Source of the DNA: an uncultured Desulfuromonadales bacterium
Lineage (GTDB): Bacteria > Desulfobacterota > Desulfuromonadia > Desulfuromonadales > Geopsychrobacteraceae
Direction of reading: 5' to 3'
Length of the DNA: 47,170 nt
Assembly (NCBI GenBank): GCA_945787335.1
Contig: CALZHR010000100.1
Span: forward strand, 1 to 47,170
The position numbers and the translations under genes are program-made. A model generated the notes under the pieces. It did not search any database. It was not told the origin of the DNA and saw nothing but the letters and a program-made list of their open reading frames with translations. Of the stretch, positions 7,794 through 14,961 are shown one piece after another; position 1 is the stretch's first letter, and each line of letters starts with the position of its first letter.

Positions 7794-9141
7794 GGCCGGC
7801 AAATCCCCCTACCAGATCGCCAACGTCCGCCTGTTCATCATCTTCCGGGTGCTGTTCAACGCCCGCTTCTACTACCCGGTCTTCTCCGTCCTGTTCCTCG
7901 ATTTCGGCCTGACTCTGTCGCAGTTCGCCATCCTGAATGCAGTCTGGGCCGCCACCATCGTCCTTTGCGAGGTGCCCTCCGGAGCCCTGGCCGACACCCT
8001 CGGCCGGCGCAACCTGCTGGTTTTTGCCAGCGGCCTGATGGTGGCGGAAATTTCCCTCTGGGCTTTCGTGCCGCGCGACAACCTGAGCCTGCTGTTCTGG
8101 GTGTTCGTGCTCAACCGGATCCTCAGCGGCATGGCCGAAGCCGCCGCCAGCGGCGCCGACGAGGCGCTGGCCTACGACAGCCTGCAGCAGGAGGGGGACG
8201 TCGAAGCCTGGGGGCAGGTGTTGGAGCGGCAGATCCAATGGCAATCGGCCGGCTTTGTCGTCGCCATGACCCTGGGCGGGGCGATCTACGATCCGCAGTT
8301 GCTGCAGCAGCTGGCCGACCTGCTCGGTCTGGAGATCGGCATCAGCCGCGCGACGACCTTACGTTTGCCGATCTACCTGACCCTGGTGACCGCGATCCTG
8401 ACCCTGCTGACGACACTGCAAATGCAGGAGGTCGGCACGCGGAACAGGGCCGGGACCGATCCGACCCGGCAGACCCTGTCCAGCGCTTTCCGGCTGGTCT
8501 GGCAGGCGGGAAAATGGATCTTCCGCACCCCCTTCGTGCTGGCGCTGATGCTGTTCGGGCTGCTCTACGACAGCGTGATCCGCATGCTGATCACCATGGC
8601 CAGCCAGTATTACCGGCTGATCGAGATCCCCGAGGCGCTGTTCGGGCTGCTCGGGTCGCTGCTGGCACTGTTCGGCTTTGTGATACCCGGGCTGGCCAGG
8701 CGCTTGAGTGAACGCCGCTCCGCGCTGTTCAACCTGCTGCTGACGGCGGCCCTGATCCTTTGCGGCCTGCTCGGCATGAGCTTTGCCTGGCCATGGCTCG
8801 GCGTCCTGCCGGCGTTGCTGCTGTTCTGCAACCTCTACCTGATCGGCTTCTTTCTCAGCTACTACCTGAACCGGGCCACCAGCTCGGACCAAAGGGCCAC
8901 GGTGCTCAGCTTCAAGGGGCTGTTTCTGAATCTTGGTTACGGCGGAATCGGGCTGCTCTACGCCCTGCTGCTGGCCTTTTTGCGCCAGCAGAGAGAGCAG
9001 CTGCAAGGCAATCTTGGCGAGGAGACGCTGAAAAACCTGGTCTTTATCGATTCGCTCCCCTGGTTCGGCTGGTTCTTCCTGCTCTGCCTGGCCGGCCTGC
9101 TGCTGCTCTGCGCCCGGACCCTGAAACAAAAACAGAGCTGA
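7786..9141 (+). CDS. Major facilitator superfamily transporter
   Basis: A 451-residue polytopic inner-membrane protein with about 12 hydrophobic segments. It carries the MFS signature between TM2 and TM3 (PSGALADTLGRRN), a weak repeat of it in the second half (ARRLSERRSALF) and a long central cytoplasmic loop (about residues 205-235). The ATG at 7786 lies inside the end of the DUF2238 gene. The substrate cannot be inferred; similar MFS proteins in this group are annotated only as generic transporters. Confidence 0.85.
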   Translation: MTEAGKSPYQIANVRLFIIFRVLFNARFYYPVFSVLFLDFGLTLSQFAILNAVWAATIVLCEVPSGALADTLGRRNLLVFASGLMVAEISLWAFVPRDNLSLLFWVFVLNRILSGMAEAAASGADEALAYDSLQQEGDVEAWGQVLERQIQWQSAGFVVAMTLGGAIYDPQLLQQLADLLGLEIGISRATTLRLPIYLTLVTAILTLLTTLQMQEVGTRNRAGTDPTRQTLSSAFRLVWQAGKWIFRTPFVLALMLFGLLYDSVIRMLITMASQYYRLIEIPEALFGLLGSLLALFGFVIPGLARRLSERRSALFNLLLTAALILCGLLGMSFAWPWLGVLPALLLFCNLYLIGFFLSYYLNRATSSDQRATVLSFKGLFLNLGYGGIGLLYALLLAFLRQQREQLQGNLGEETLKNLVFIDSLPWFGWFFLLCLAGLLLLCARTLKQKQS

Positions 9142-9184
9142 TTAGCGCTCCCGCCGCGGCAACAGTTCTGCTATCCTCTGCGCT

Positions 9185-10000
9185 ATGAAATTTTCCGCCT
9201 CTTTTGTCATCTGCTGTTCGCTGCTGCTCTTGCTGCTCTGTTCCTGCGGCGGGCGCTATTCCTCTTCACCAGAGCCCCCGGCCCGCTCGCCTGATCCGAT
9301 CGCCGAACTGCTCGAAGAAGCACCGCCACTGCAGCCCGAAGCGGTTCAACCTCTCCAGAAGATGGGCTTCTCGGTGCAGGTGGGGGCCTTCGCCAGCCTG
9401 GACAATGCCGTGCGCCTGGAACAAAGGCTCGAAGCACGCGGCATCGACGCCTATCACTTTCTGCATGAATCGGGGCTCTACAAGGTTCGCTTCGGCAATC
9501 ACCCGCAGTACGCTGCGGCCCGCACGGAAGCGGAACGGCTGCAGGGGCAGGGGCTGATCGGTAACTTTTTCATCGTCATTCCGGAAAACTACGCTGCCGC
9601 ACAGATCCAGAAGACCGGCCAGGGAGATCTGCGCGGTGAGCTGGTGCGTACCGCCAAACGCTTCCTCGGCGTCCCCTATCGCTGGGGGGGCGAAGACCGC
9701 AAGAACGGCTTCGACTGCAGCGGCCTGACCATGGTCAGCTACCGTCTCAACGGCCTCAACCTGCCGCGCAACTCGCGGATGCAGTTCAAGGCCGGGAGCT
9801 ATGTGGCGAAACGGAAGCTGCGGCAGGGGGATCTGGTGTTCTTCGCCACCAAGGGGGGCAAGCGGGTCACCCACGTGGGGATGTATGTCGGCGGCGGCAA
9901 CTTCATCCACGCGCCGCGCACCGGCAAGACCGTGCGCATCGCCAGCCTCGGGCACAACTTCTGGAAGAAAACCTACGTCGGCGGGCGGACCTATCTCTAA
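9185..10000 (+). CDS. Lipoprotein with SPOR and NlpC/P60 peptidase domains
   Basis: 271 residues. The N-terminus is a signal peptide ending in a lipobox-like LCSC with Cys21 as the probable lipidation site (the Cys at -2 is unusual). A SPOR domain (about 60-135, starting GFSVQVGAFAS) would bind denuded septal peptidoglycan. A C-terminal NlpC/P60 domain (about 150-270) carries catalytic Cys178 in FDCSGL, His230 in THVGMYVG and a third polar residue in FIHAP. The likely role is a cell-wall D,L-endopeptidase acting at the division site in the periplasm. The ATG at 9185 has no strong Shine-Dalgarno. Confidence 0.9.
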   Translation: MKFSASFVICCSLLLLLLCSCGGRYSSSPEPPARSPDPIAELLEEAPPLQPEAVQPLQKMGFSVQVGAFASLDNAVRLEQRLEARGIDAYHFLHESGLYKVRFGNHPQYAAARTEAERLQGQGLIGNFFIVIPENYAAAQIQKTGQGDLRGELVRTAKRFLGVPYRWGGEDRKNGFDCSGLTMVSYRLNGLNLPRNSRMQFKAGSYVAKRKLRQGDLVFFATKGGKRVTHVGMYVGGGNFIHAPRTGKTVRIASLGHNFWKKTYVGGRTYL

Positions 10001-10018
10001 GGCTCTCCACCCGTCGCG

Positions 10019-10651
10019 CTAACCCGCCAGCAAGCCGCTCTGGGCGATCCCGTCGAACATGAACTGGACCGCCAGCGCGGTCAGCAAAACGCCGAAGATC
10101 CGGCTGACGACGTGCATGCCGGTCACGCCGAACAGCTGTTGAACCTTGGTCGCGGTGAGCAGCAGCAGCAGAGTCAGCAGCAGAATCGCCAGCAGCGCGG
10201 CGATGACGATCGCTTCGGCCAGCAGGTTGCCTTCGGCGTTGGCCATCAGCAGGATCGCCGCGCCCATGGCGCCGGGGCCGGCGATCAGCGGGGTGGCCAG
10301 CGGGACAACCGAAATATCCTGCTTGGCGACCGCCTCGCTGGTCTCCTCGTTGGTGGTCGAGGTGCCGCCCGAGGGACGGGCGAAGACCATGTCGATGCCG
10401 ATCAGCAGCAGCAGAATCCCGCCCGCCACTTTCAGCGCCGCCAGCGAGATGCCGAGGCTGCGCAGCAGAAACTCGCCGGCAAAGGCGAACAGCAGCAGGA
10501 TCAGGCTGGCGATCAGGATGCCACGCAGCGCCATCGAGCGGCGGAAGCTTGGCGCGGCGTCCGTGGTCATTGCGGCAAACATCGCCGCGACGTCGATCGG
10601 GCCGACGGTGGCGAAAAAGGTGGTGAAGGCAACGATGGCGGTTTCTAACAT
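10019..10651 (-). CDS. MarC-family integral membrane protein
   Basis: A 210-residue inner-membrane protein of the MarC/UPF0056 family with six hydrophobic segments. It has the conserved early motif ATVGPIDVAAMF and the mid-protein motif PLATPLIAGPGAM. A short charged, Thr-rich loop separates the two halves. The start at ATG 10651 is preceded by AAGGA. Despite the name, MarC is not needed for multiple-antibiotic resistance and its transported substrate is unknown. It converges with the NlpC/P60 gene. Confidence 0.92.
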   Translation of the reverse strand: MLETAIVAFTTFFATVGPIDVAAMFAAMTTDAAPSFRRSMALRGILIASLILLLFAFAGEFLLRSLGISLAALKVAGGILLLLIGIDMVFARPSGGTSTTNEETSEAVAKQDISVVPLATPLIAGPGAMGAAILLMANAEGNLLAEAIVIAALLAILLLTLLLLLTATKVQQLFGVTGMHVVSRIFGVLLTALAVQFMFDGIAQSGLLAG

Positions 10652-10711
10652 CAGTAGCAGGATTCCTTGACGTCAAAGGGTACCTGGTCCTTAGGCGCGG
10701 TTGAAAAGCGT

Positions 10712-11281
10712 TCAGAAACGATAGCGAAATCCGACCGCCAGTGCGTTCGAGCCCCCTTCGTCGGCGAACAGGCCGTAACCGTTGGAGCGATGATGGATGC
10801 GTGTCAGCAGTTCCAGGTCGGGCTGCCCGCGATAGGGAACAACGGCCAACTCGAGCATCCAGTAGAGCAGGAACTTGGCAGTGTCGCCGTCATTTTCAAC
10901 CTCCACTGTCGGCTTTTGCGTCGCGTAGGAGGGGCCCATGCCGAAGGCGGCGCTGGTCTCCAGCCAGCGATCCCAGAAGAACGGCTCCCAGCGCAGCACG
11001 CCCAGGGCGTTGAACTCCCAGTGATCCTGCAGCTTGAAGTGCCGCACCAGCTGCCCCTCGACCTCGTAGCTGAGCAGGTCCCGATACCCCCCCAGGCGTC
11101 GGGAGAGAGCGGCGACCAGCAGGTAGGAGTCCTCTTCCATCACCTCCTGGCCGCGGAAGAAGTCATCCCAGTGATTGTTGGTCATCTGCCCGGCATAGAG
11201 GCTGAAGGCGTTCTCTTTCGGTGCGGCCATCGCCGGGCCGAAGGCGACCGACAACAGCAGAAGCAGGCAAGTTATCCGCAT
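10712..11281 (-). CDS. PagL/acyloxyacyl-hydrolase-like outer-membrane beta-barrel
   Basis: 189 residues with a clear Sec signal peptide (cleavage after AMA, about residue 19). The mature part alternates polar and hydrophobic residues, as in a small beta-barrel, and ends in an aromatic C-terminus (GFRYRF), the usual outer-membrane assembly signal. Near the end RIHHRSNGYG resembles the His-x-Ser active-site region of lipid A 3-O-deacylase (PagL). If active it would remove an acyl chain from lipid A in the outer membrane. Glu placement cannot be judged without alignment, so function is tentative. Confidence 0.65.
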   Translation of the reverse strand: MRITCLLLLLSVAFGPAMAAPKENAFSLYAGQMTNNHWDDFFRGQEVMEEDSYLLVAALSRRLGGYRDLLSYEVEGQLVRHFKLQDHWEFNALGVLRWEPFFWDRWLETSAAFGMGPSYATQKPTVEVENDGDTAKFLLYWMLELAVVPYRGQPDLELLTRIHHRSNGYGLFADEGGSNALAVGFRYRF

Positions 11282-11520
11282 GGCGCAGTACCCCCTTTTC
11301 CAAAGATTACACTATTGCAGGCGGCTTTTCATGCTTCTGGCCACTAGCACGGCTTCAATTCTGCCGTTGCCAGACAAAAAATTCCATCTCTGCACGAGCA
11401 AGTTCTTTTCATTGCGAATATTTACGCTAGACTCGTCTATTGAAGACAGGTCATCGTGGTTCGGTCGGTCGTTTTCAAGGCCAGCCAATAGGTTGAAGTT
11501 ATTCTCTGCATGGAGGCGCT

Positions 11521-12033
11521 ATGGATATTGTCGATGTCTTGATTGAACACCATCAGGTCTTACGCCAGCTCGGCCAGCAGGCTGAAAGCGATCCGGCGGC
11601 GTTTGATGAATTTATCCATCACCTGGTCGTTCATCACACCATGGAAGAAAAATACTTTTACGATCTGCTCGAACAGGTCACAGCGGCCCGGCACGCTTCG
11701 CTTGAAGCGGTCAACGAGCATCACATCATCGAACTGATCCTCAAGGACGCCGAAGGCTTCCCGCGTGACCACGAACGCTTCGCGATCAAGGCCGAGGGGC
11801 TGGGTGAATACACCGCGCACCACCTGGATGAAGAAGAGCTGGAGATCTTCCCCCTGGCCCGCCAGCTGCTGACCGCTGAGGATCTGGCCCGGCTCGGGCA
11901 GCTGTTTAACGAGGCGAAGGAGAAGCTGCTGAACGTCGACCTGCCGGCGGTACCGGGCGGAATCGATGTCACCGGCACCAAGGCCAGCCGCTCGGTGGCC
12001 TTCGGCCTGGGGATCGGCAGTCTGAAGAAATGA
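11521..12033 (+). CDS. Hemerythrin-domain protein, encapsulin cargo
   Basis: 170 residues. A hemerythrin HHE four-helix domain (about 1-130) contains the expected iron-ligand histidines and acidic residues (IEHHQ, HHLVVHHTMEEK, NEHH, HHLDEEELEIFP). It would carry a non-haem di-iron site for O2, NO or peroxide. A flexible Gly/Pro linker leads to a C-terminal tail ending LGIGSLKK (163-170), which matches the hydrophobic Gly-Ser-Leu pattern of encapsulin targeting peptides. The encapsulin shell gene follows 43 bp downstream. The ribosome-binding site GGAGG is close to ATG 11521. The likely role is protection from oxidative or nitrosative stress inside a nanocompartment. Confidence 0.9.
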   Translation: MDIVDVLIEHHQVLRQLGQQAESDPAAFDEFIHHLVVHHTMEEKYFYDLLEQVTAARHASLEAVNEHHIIELILKDAEGFPRDHERFAIKAEGLGEYTAHHLDEEELEIFPLARQLLTAEDLARLGQLFNEAKEKLLNVDLPAVPGGIDVTGTKASRSVAFGLGIGSLKK

Positions 12034-12076
12034 GTGAATCCAACGGATGAGCAACCTGACGTGTTAAGGAGCGCAC

Positions 12077-12892
12077 ATGGACATCTTGAAACGCGAATTG
12101 GCCCCGATCCCGGCCGAAGCCTGGACCGAAATCGACCAGCAGGCGACCCGCACACTGACGGCGATGCTGTCGGCGCGCAAAGTGGTCGACGTGAACGGCC
12201 CGATGGGCACCGACTTCCCCGGCGTTCCCGAGGGGCGGCTCGATTATCCGAAAAAGCAGCCGAAGGGCGGCTTGAGTTACGGTATCCATAAAATCCACCA
12301 CCTGGTCGAAGCGCGGATTCCCTTCGAGCTGGACATCAAGGAGATGGACAACGTGGTGCGCGGCGCCAAGGACGTCGACCTCTCGAGCCTGGAGGACGCA
12401 GCCAGAATGATCGCCCTGTTCGAAGAGAAGGTGATCTACCACGGCCTCGGCGAAGCGAACATCAAGGGGCTGAAGGTCTGCACCGGGTCGGCCTGCCTGA
12501 CCATCGGCTCAGACCCCGAGCAGCTGCTCGAGACCATCGCCCAGGGGGTGACGATCTTCGCCGAGCGCTCCATCGAGGGCCCCTATTCCCTGGTCGTCGG
12601 CCCGAAAATCTGGAGCCGCATGTCCGCCCACGTGCAGGGCTACCCGGTCAAGATGCAGGCGGAAAACATCCTCGGCGGCCAGGTCATCCTCAGCCCCTAC
12701 CTCAGCGGCGATTACGCCGACGAAGCTTACATGGTCACCACCCGCGGCGGCGACTTCGAGCTGATCATCGGACAGGACCTGTCGGTCGGCTATGAGGCGC
12801 ACAGCGCGGAAAAAGTTAAACTTTACTACAGCGAGTCGTTCACCTTCCGGATTCTGGAGCCGGCGGCAGTGCTTCCCTACACCGGCGAATAG
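12077..12892 (+). CDS. Family 1 encapsulin shell protein
   Basis: A 271-residue protein of the linocin-M18/encapsulin family with the HK97 phage-capsid fold. Family features are the N-terminal MDILKRELAPIPAEAW helix that contacts cargo peptides, the AARKV-like strand (here SARKVVDVNGP), the E-loop region around KIHHLVEARIPFEL, and the C-terminal LYYSESFTFRILEPAA. It should self-assemble into a 24-32 nm icosahedral shell in the cytoplasm that encloses the upstream hemerythrin. A ribosome-binding site AAGGAG precedes ATG 12077. Length is standard. It forms a two-gene operon with the cargo. Confidence 0.95.
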   Translation: MDILKRELAPIPAEAWTEIDQQATRTLTAMLSARKVVDVNGPMGTDFPGVPEGRLDYPKKQPKGGLSYGIHKIHHLVEARIPFELDIKEMDNVVRGAKDVDLSSLEDAARMIALFEEKVIYHGLGEANIKGLKVCTGSACLTIGSDPEQLLETIAQGVTIFAERSIEGPYSLVVGPKIWSRMSAHVQGYPVKMQAENILGGQVILSPYLSGDYADEAYMVTTRGGDFELIIGQDLSVGYEAHSAEKVKLYYSESFTFRILEPAAVLPYTGE

Positions 12893-12900
12893 CGCATTCG

Positions 12901-12936
12901 AGGCCAGGGCATAAATGTCTTGGGTGCCCCTGGCCT
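12901..12936 (+). terminator. Inverted repeat after the encapsulin gene
   Basis: AGGCCAGGG (12901-12909) pairs perfectly with CCCTGGCCT (12928-12936) across an 18-base loop, just 8 bp after the encapsulin stop. No T-run follows, so it may be a factor-dependent terminator or an mRNA 3'-end stabiliser. Confidence 0.4.
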
Positions 12937-13179
12937 GATCGGTTTCACCTCGCACTTCCGCCAACACTCTCAGCCTGATGCTGAACGATTTAGATCAGGG
13001 TTCCTCCTCAGCGTTGTTCTCTGGACTTTATTGCCATCGCTGGGGCCGATCGATTCGTGTCACAGAACCGATAGGGCAGTATCGCTGGCTTCGGGGACAC
13101 CCGAGATCTGCTGCAACAGAGATCCTTGCCCAGGGGGGTGTGCCGCGAGCAGTGCTGGCGTCACCCAGGAGAGCCAACG

Positions 13180-14508
13180 ATGACCTTCCCCCTCAGCGCA
13201 GACGTGTTCATTAGTCACGCTTCGGCAGACCGCAACACCGCAAGCAGCCTCTGCGAGCGACTTGAAGCTCGAGGGATCCAGTGCTGGCTGGCGCCGAGAG
13301 ACATTCGCCCCGGACGTCACTTTGCGGAAGAAGCATTGGCAGCGATTGAAGGCGCACATGCCATCGTTGTTCTGCTCTCGCAACAGGCGAATGCTTCGGT
13401 TCACGTTCGCAACGAGGTCGACCGTGCCGTTTCCTATGGAAAGCCTGTCTTCCCCGTGCGCATCGAAGACATTCTCCCCTCAGGGGCATTGGAGTTATAT
13501 CTGTCAAGCCACCAGTGGATCGACGCCTGGTCGTCCACTCTCGATGACTGCGCCTCTGCCATCCACCAAAATATCCAGGAGTTAAGCCCGCCGGCCAACA
13601 TCGCCATTGTTGGAATTGGGGGTGGCGCTGTCAGGATATTGAACGGGCTGACCCGGCCGCCTTTACCAGCGGTAAGCATCCTCGCCGCTCATACTTACAG
13701 ACCGACCCTGGAACGCTCTCCGCTGACAAAGAAACTCCAGCTTGGCGCCAAGCAACTTCAGGGCAAGAACGCTGCCGGCGATCCCCAAGCGGGAAGAGCC
13801 GCGGCGCAGGAAAGCGAACCTGAGCTGCAAGAGGAGCTGCTCGGCAAGAACCTGGTGCTGGTCGTGACTTGCCTGGGTGGCGGGACTGGTACCGGTGCGG
13901 CACCGCGAATTTGTGAATTGGCGCGGATCTCCGGCGCCGTCACCACGGCACTGGTGACGCTGCCGTTTGCGGTCGAGGGCACTCGCCGGCGTCAGCTCGC
14001 CGAGGCCGGCCTCGCTGAACTCACCCGGAGCGCCGATGCCGTTATTGTCGTGCCGAACGACAATCTTCCGAATACCGATGTCCCTCTCCGGGAGGCGTTC
14101 GCCAGTTCCGATGCACTCCTTCAGCGAACTCTGCGCTCCATCTGTCATCTGATCACCACGCCAGGGCTCGTGAATATCGATTTTGCCGACGTCGCCCAGC
14201 TTCTAAGAGGCTCCGGTAAAGGCTTTGTCGGGCAGGCCGCCGCCTCAGGCCAGGATGCGACGCGCCGCGCCGCGCAGCGAGCGATCGATATGCTCCGCAG
14301 AAACCGAGTGAACCTCCGCGACGCTCGTAAAGTGCTCTGGTGTGTCACATCCGATGAGACAATCACCCTGACGGAAATAAACGATGCTGCGGAGGAGATT
14401 CAGAGCCACATCAACGCTGACGCCATCGTGGTTTTCGGGAATGTGCGAGAGCCCCTCAAAGATGAAACATGGCGGGCCGTCAGCATCCTGGCTTTGGACA
14501 TAGCCTAG
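13180..14508 (+). CDS. TIR domain fused to FtsZ-like GTPase
   Basis: 442 residues. The TIR domain (about 6-135) has the first strand motif DVFISHASAD, CWLAPRDIRPG, and the alpha-C region with Glu79 in RNEVD at the position of the catalytic Glu of TIR NADases. The rest (about 140-440) is an FtsZ-type tubulin fold: a G1 loop IVGIGGGAV, the segment KLQLG...AAAQES, the tubulin signature GGGTGTG (233-239), VPNDN, the T7 loop with Asn332, Asp334 and Asp337 in NIDFADV, and the C-terminal FtsZ domain. GTP-binding and GTP-hydrolysis residues are thus retained. It lacks the FtsZ C-terminal tail that binds FtsA/ZipA. The start at ATG 13180 has AGGAGAG 6 nt upstream; a TTG 54 nt earlier has none. It stands alone beside selC. 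Inference: an anti-phage or stress sensor in which GTP-dependent filament formation clusters and activates TIR. Confidence 0.9.
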   Translation: MTFPLSADVFISHASADRNTASSLCERLEARGIQCWLAPRDIRPGRHFAEEALAAIEGAHAIVVLLSQQANASVHVRNEVDRAVSYGKPVFPVRIEDILPSGALELYLSSHQWIDAWSSTLDDCASAIHQNIQELSPPANIAIVGIGGGAVRILNGLTRPPLPAVSILAAHTYRPTLERSPLTKKLQLGAKQLQGKNAAGDPQAGRAAAQESEPELQEELLGKNLVLVVTCLGGGTGTGAAPRICELARISGAVTTALVTLPFAVEGTRRRQLAEAGLAELTRSADAVIVVPNDNLPNTDVPLREAFASSDALLQRTLRSICHLITTPGLVNIDFADVAQLLRGSGKGFVGQAAASGQDATRRAAQRAIDMLRRNRVNLRDARKVLWCVTSDETITLTEINDAAEEIQSHINADAIVVFGNVREPLKDETWRAVSILALDIA

Positions 14509-14657
14509 TGGGAGAAATGCGGCCTGCCATCCCGTTGCCCCCTGACTCGATTGATCACCAACACTAAAAACCCAAAGGCTGCTAAGCGATAGCACCCAAC
14601 CCCGCCCTGACGTTTCTCGAGCCCGCAACCGATTTACAAAGTAAACATGAGAACAAT

Positions 14658-14686
14658 AAAGGGCTGCGAAAGAATCGCAACCCTTT
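14658..14686 (-). terminator. Terminator-like hairpin after selC
   Basis: A 12-bp stem (AAAGGG... / ...CCCTTT, one G-T pair) with a 5-base loop lies 13 bp beyond the CCA end of the selenocysteine tRNA. The T-tract is weak in both directions. It is well placed to end selC transcription. Confidence 0.5.
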
Positions 14687-14699
14687 GTTTGACCAAAAT

Positions 14700-14795
14700 T
14701 GGCGGAGGTAGATGAGAATCGAACTCACCTGGGACGGGATACGCCCCACATCGGTTTTGAAGACCGTGAGCGTCACCAGAGCGCTAACTACCTCC
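14700..14795 (-). tRNA. selC: tRNA-Sec (anticodon UCA)
   Basis: A 96-nt tRNA including an encoded CCA end (14700-14702) and discriminator G. Features that separate it from tRNA-Ser are the 8-bp acceptor stem GGAGGUAG / CUACCUCC combined with a 5-bp T stem GUGAG / CUCAU, a long variable arm, and the anticodon loop CUUCAAA with anticodon UCA (14758-14760), which reads UGA. Overall it closely parallels E. coli selC. It would be charged with serine, converted to selenocysteine by SelA and delivered by SelB. Two genes in this same window use in-frame UGA codons. Confidence 0.95.
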
Positions 14796-14886
14796 CCGAA
14801 TTTGATGTCATAGTTTAACGTTTCACCCCCGGTTTGGCCACGAGAAAATCTGCGACTGTGTTATAAATTGAAGAGCCTGGCAGGGC

Positions 14887-14907
14887 TTGACTCTACACAC
14901 TGTAGAG
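14887..14907 (+). promoter_or_regulatory. Palindrome overlapping a -35-like box upstream of the channel gene
   Basis: A perfect 7-bp inverted repeat CTCTACA-CAC-TGTAGAG (14891-14907) overlaps TTGACT (14887-14892), 55 bp before the channel start. It may be a repressor operator. No good -10 box is seen at the right distance, so the promoter part is weak. Confidence 0.35.
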
Positions 14908-14961
14908 GGTCTCACAATTCCCATTAACCGTCACAACAACACCTGCTGAGGGGAAATGCCG

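Noticed and set aside
13126-13179. An upstream TTG start adding 18 residues to the TIR-FtsZ protein
   Set aside because: It has no ribosome-binding site and adds residues unlike a TIR start, whereas ATG 13180 has AGGAGAG at ideal spacing.
12920-13214. Short overlapping open frames between the encapsulin and TIR-FtsZ genes
   Set aside because: No ribosome-binding sites, no recognisable family, and mutually overlapping frames; treated as non-coding.
14700-14795. A serine tRNA with a long variable arm
   Set aside because: The anticodon is UCA, reading UGA, and the 8-bp acceptor plus 5-bp T stem is specific to bacterial tRNA-Sec.
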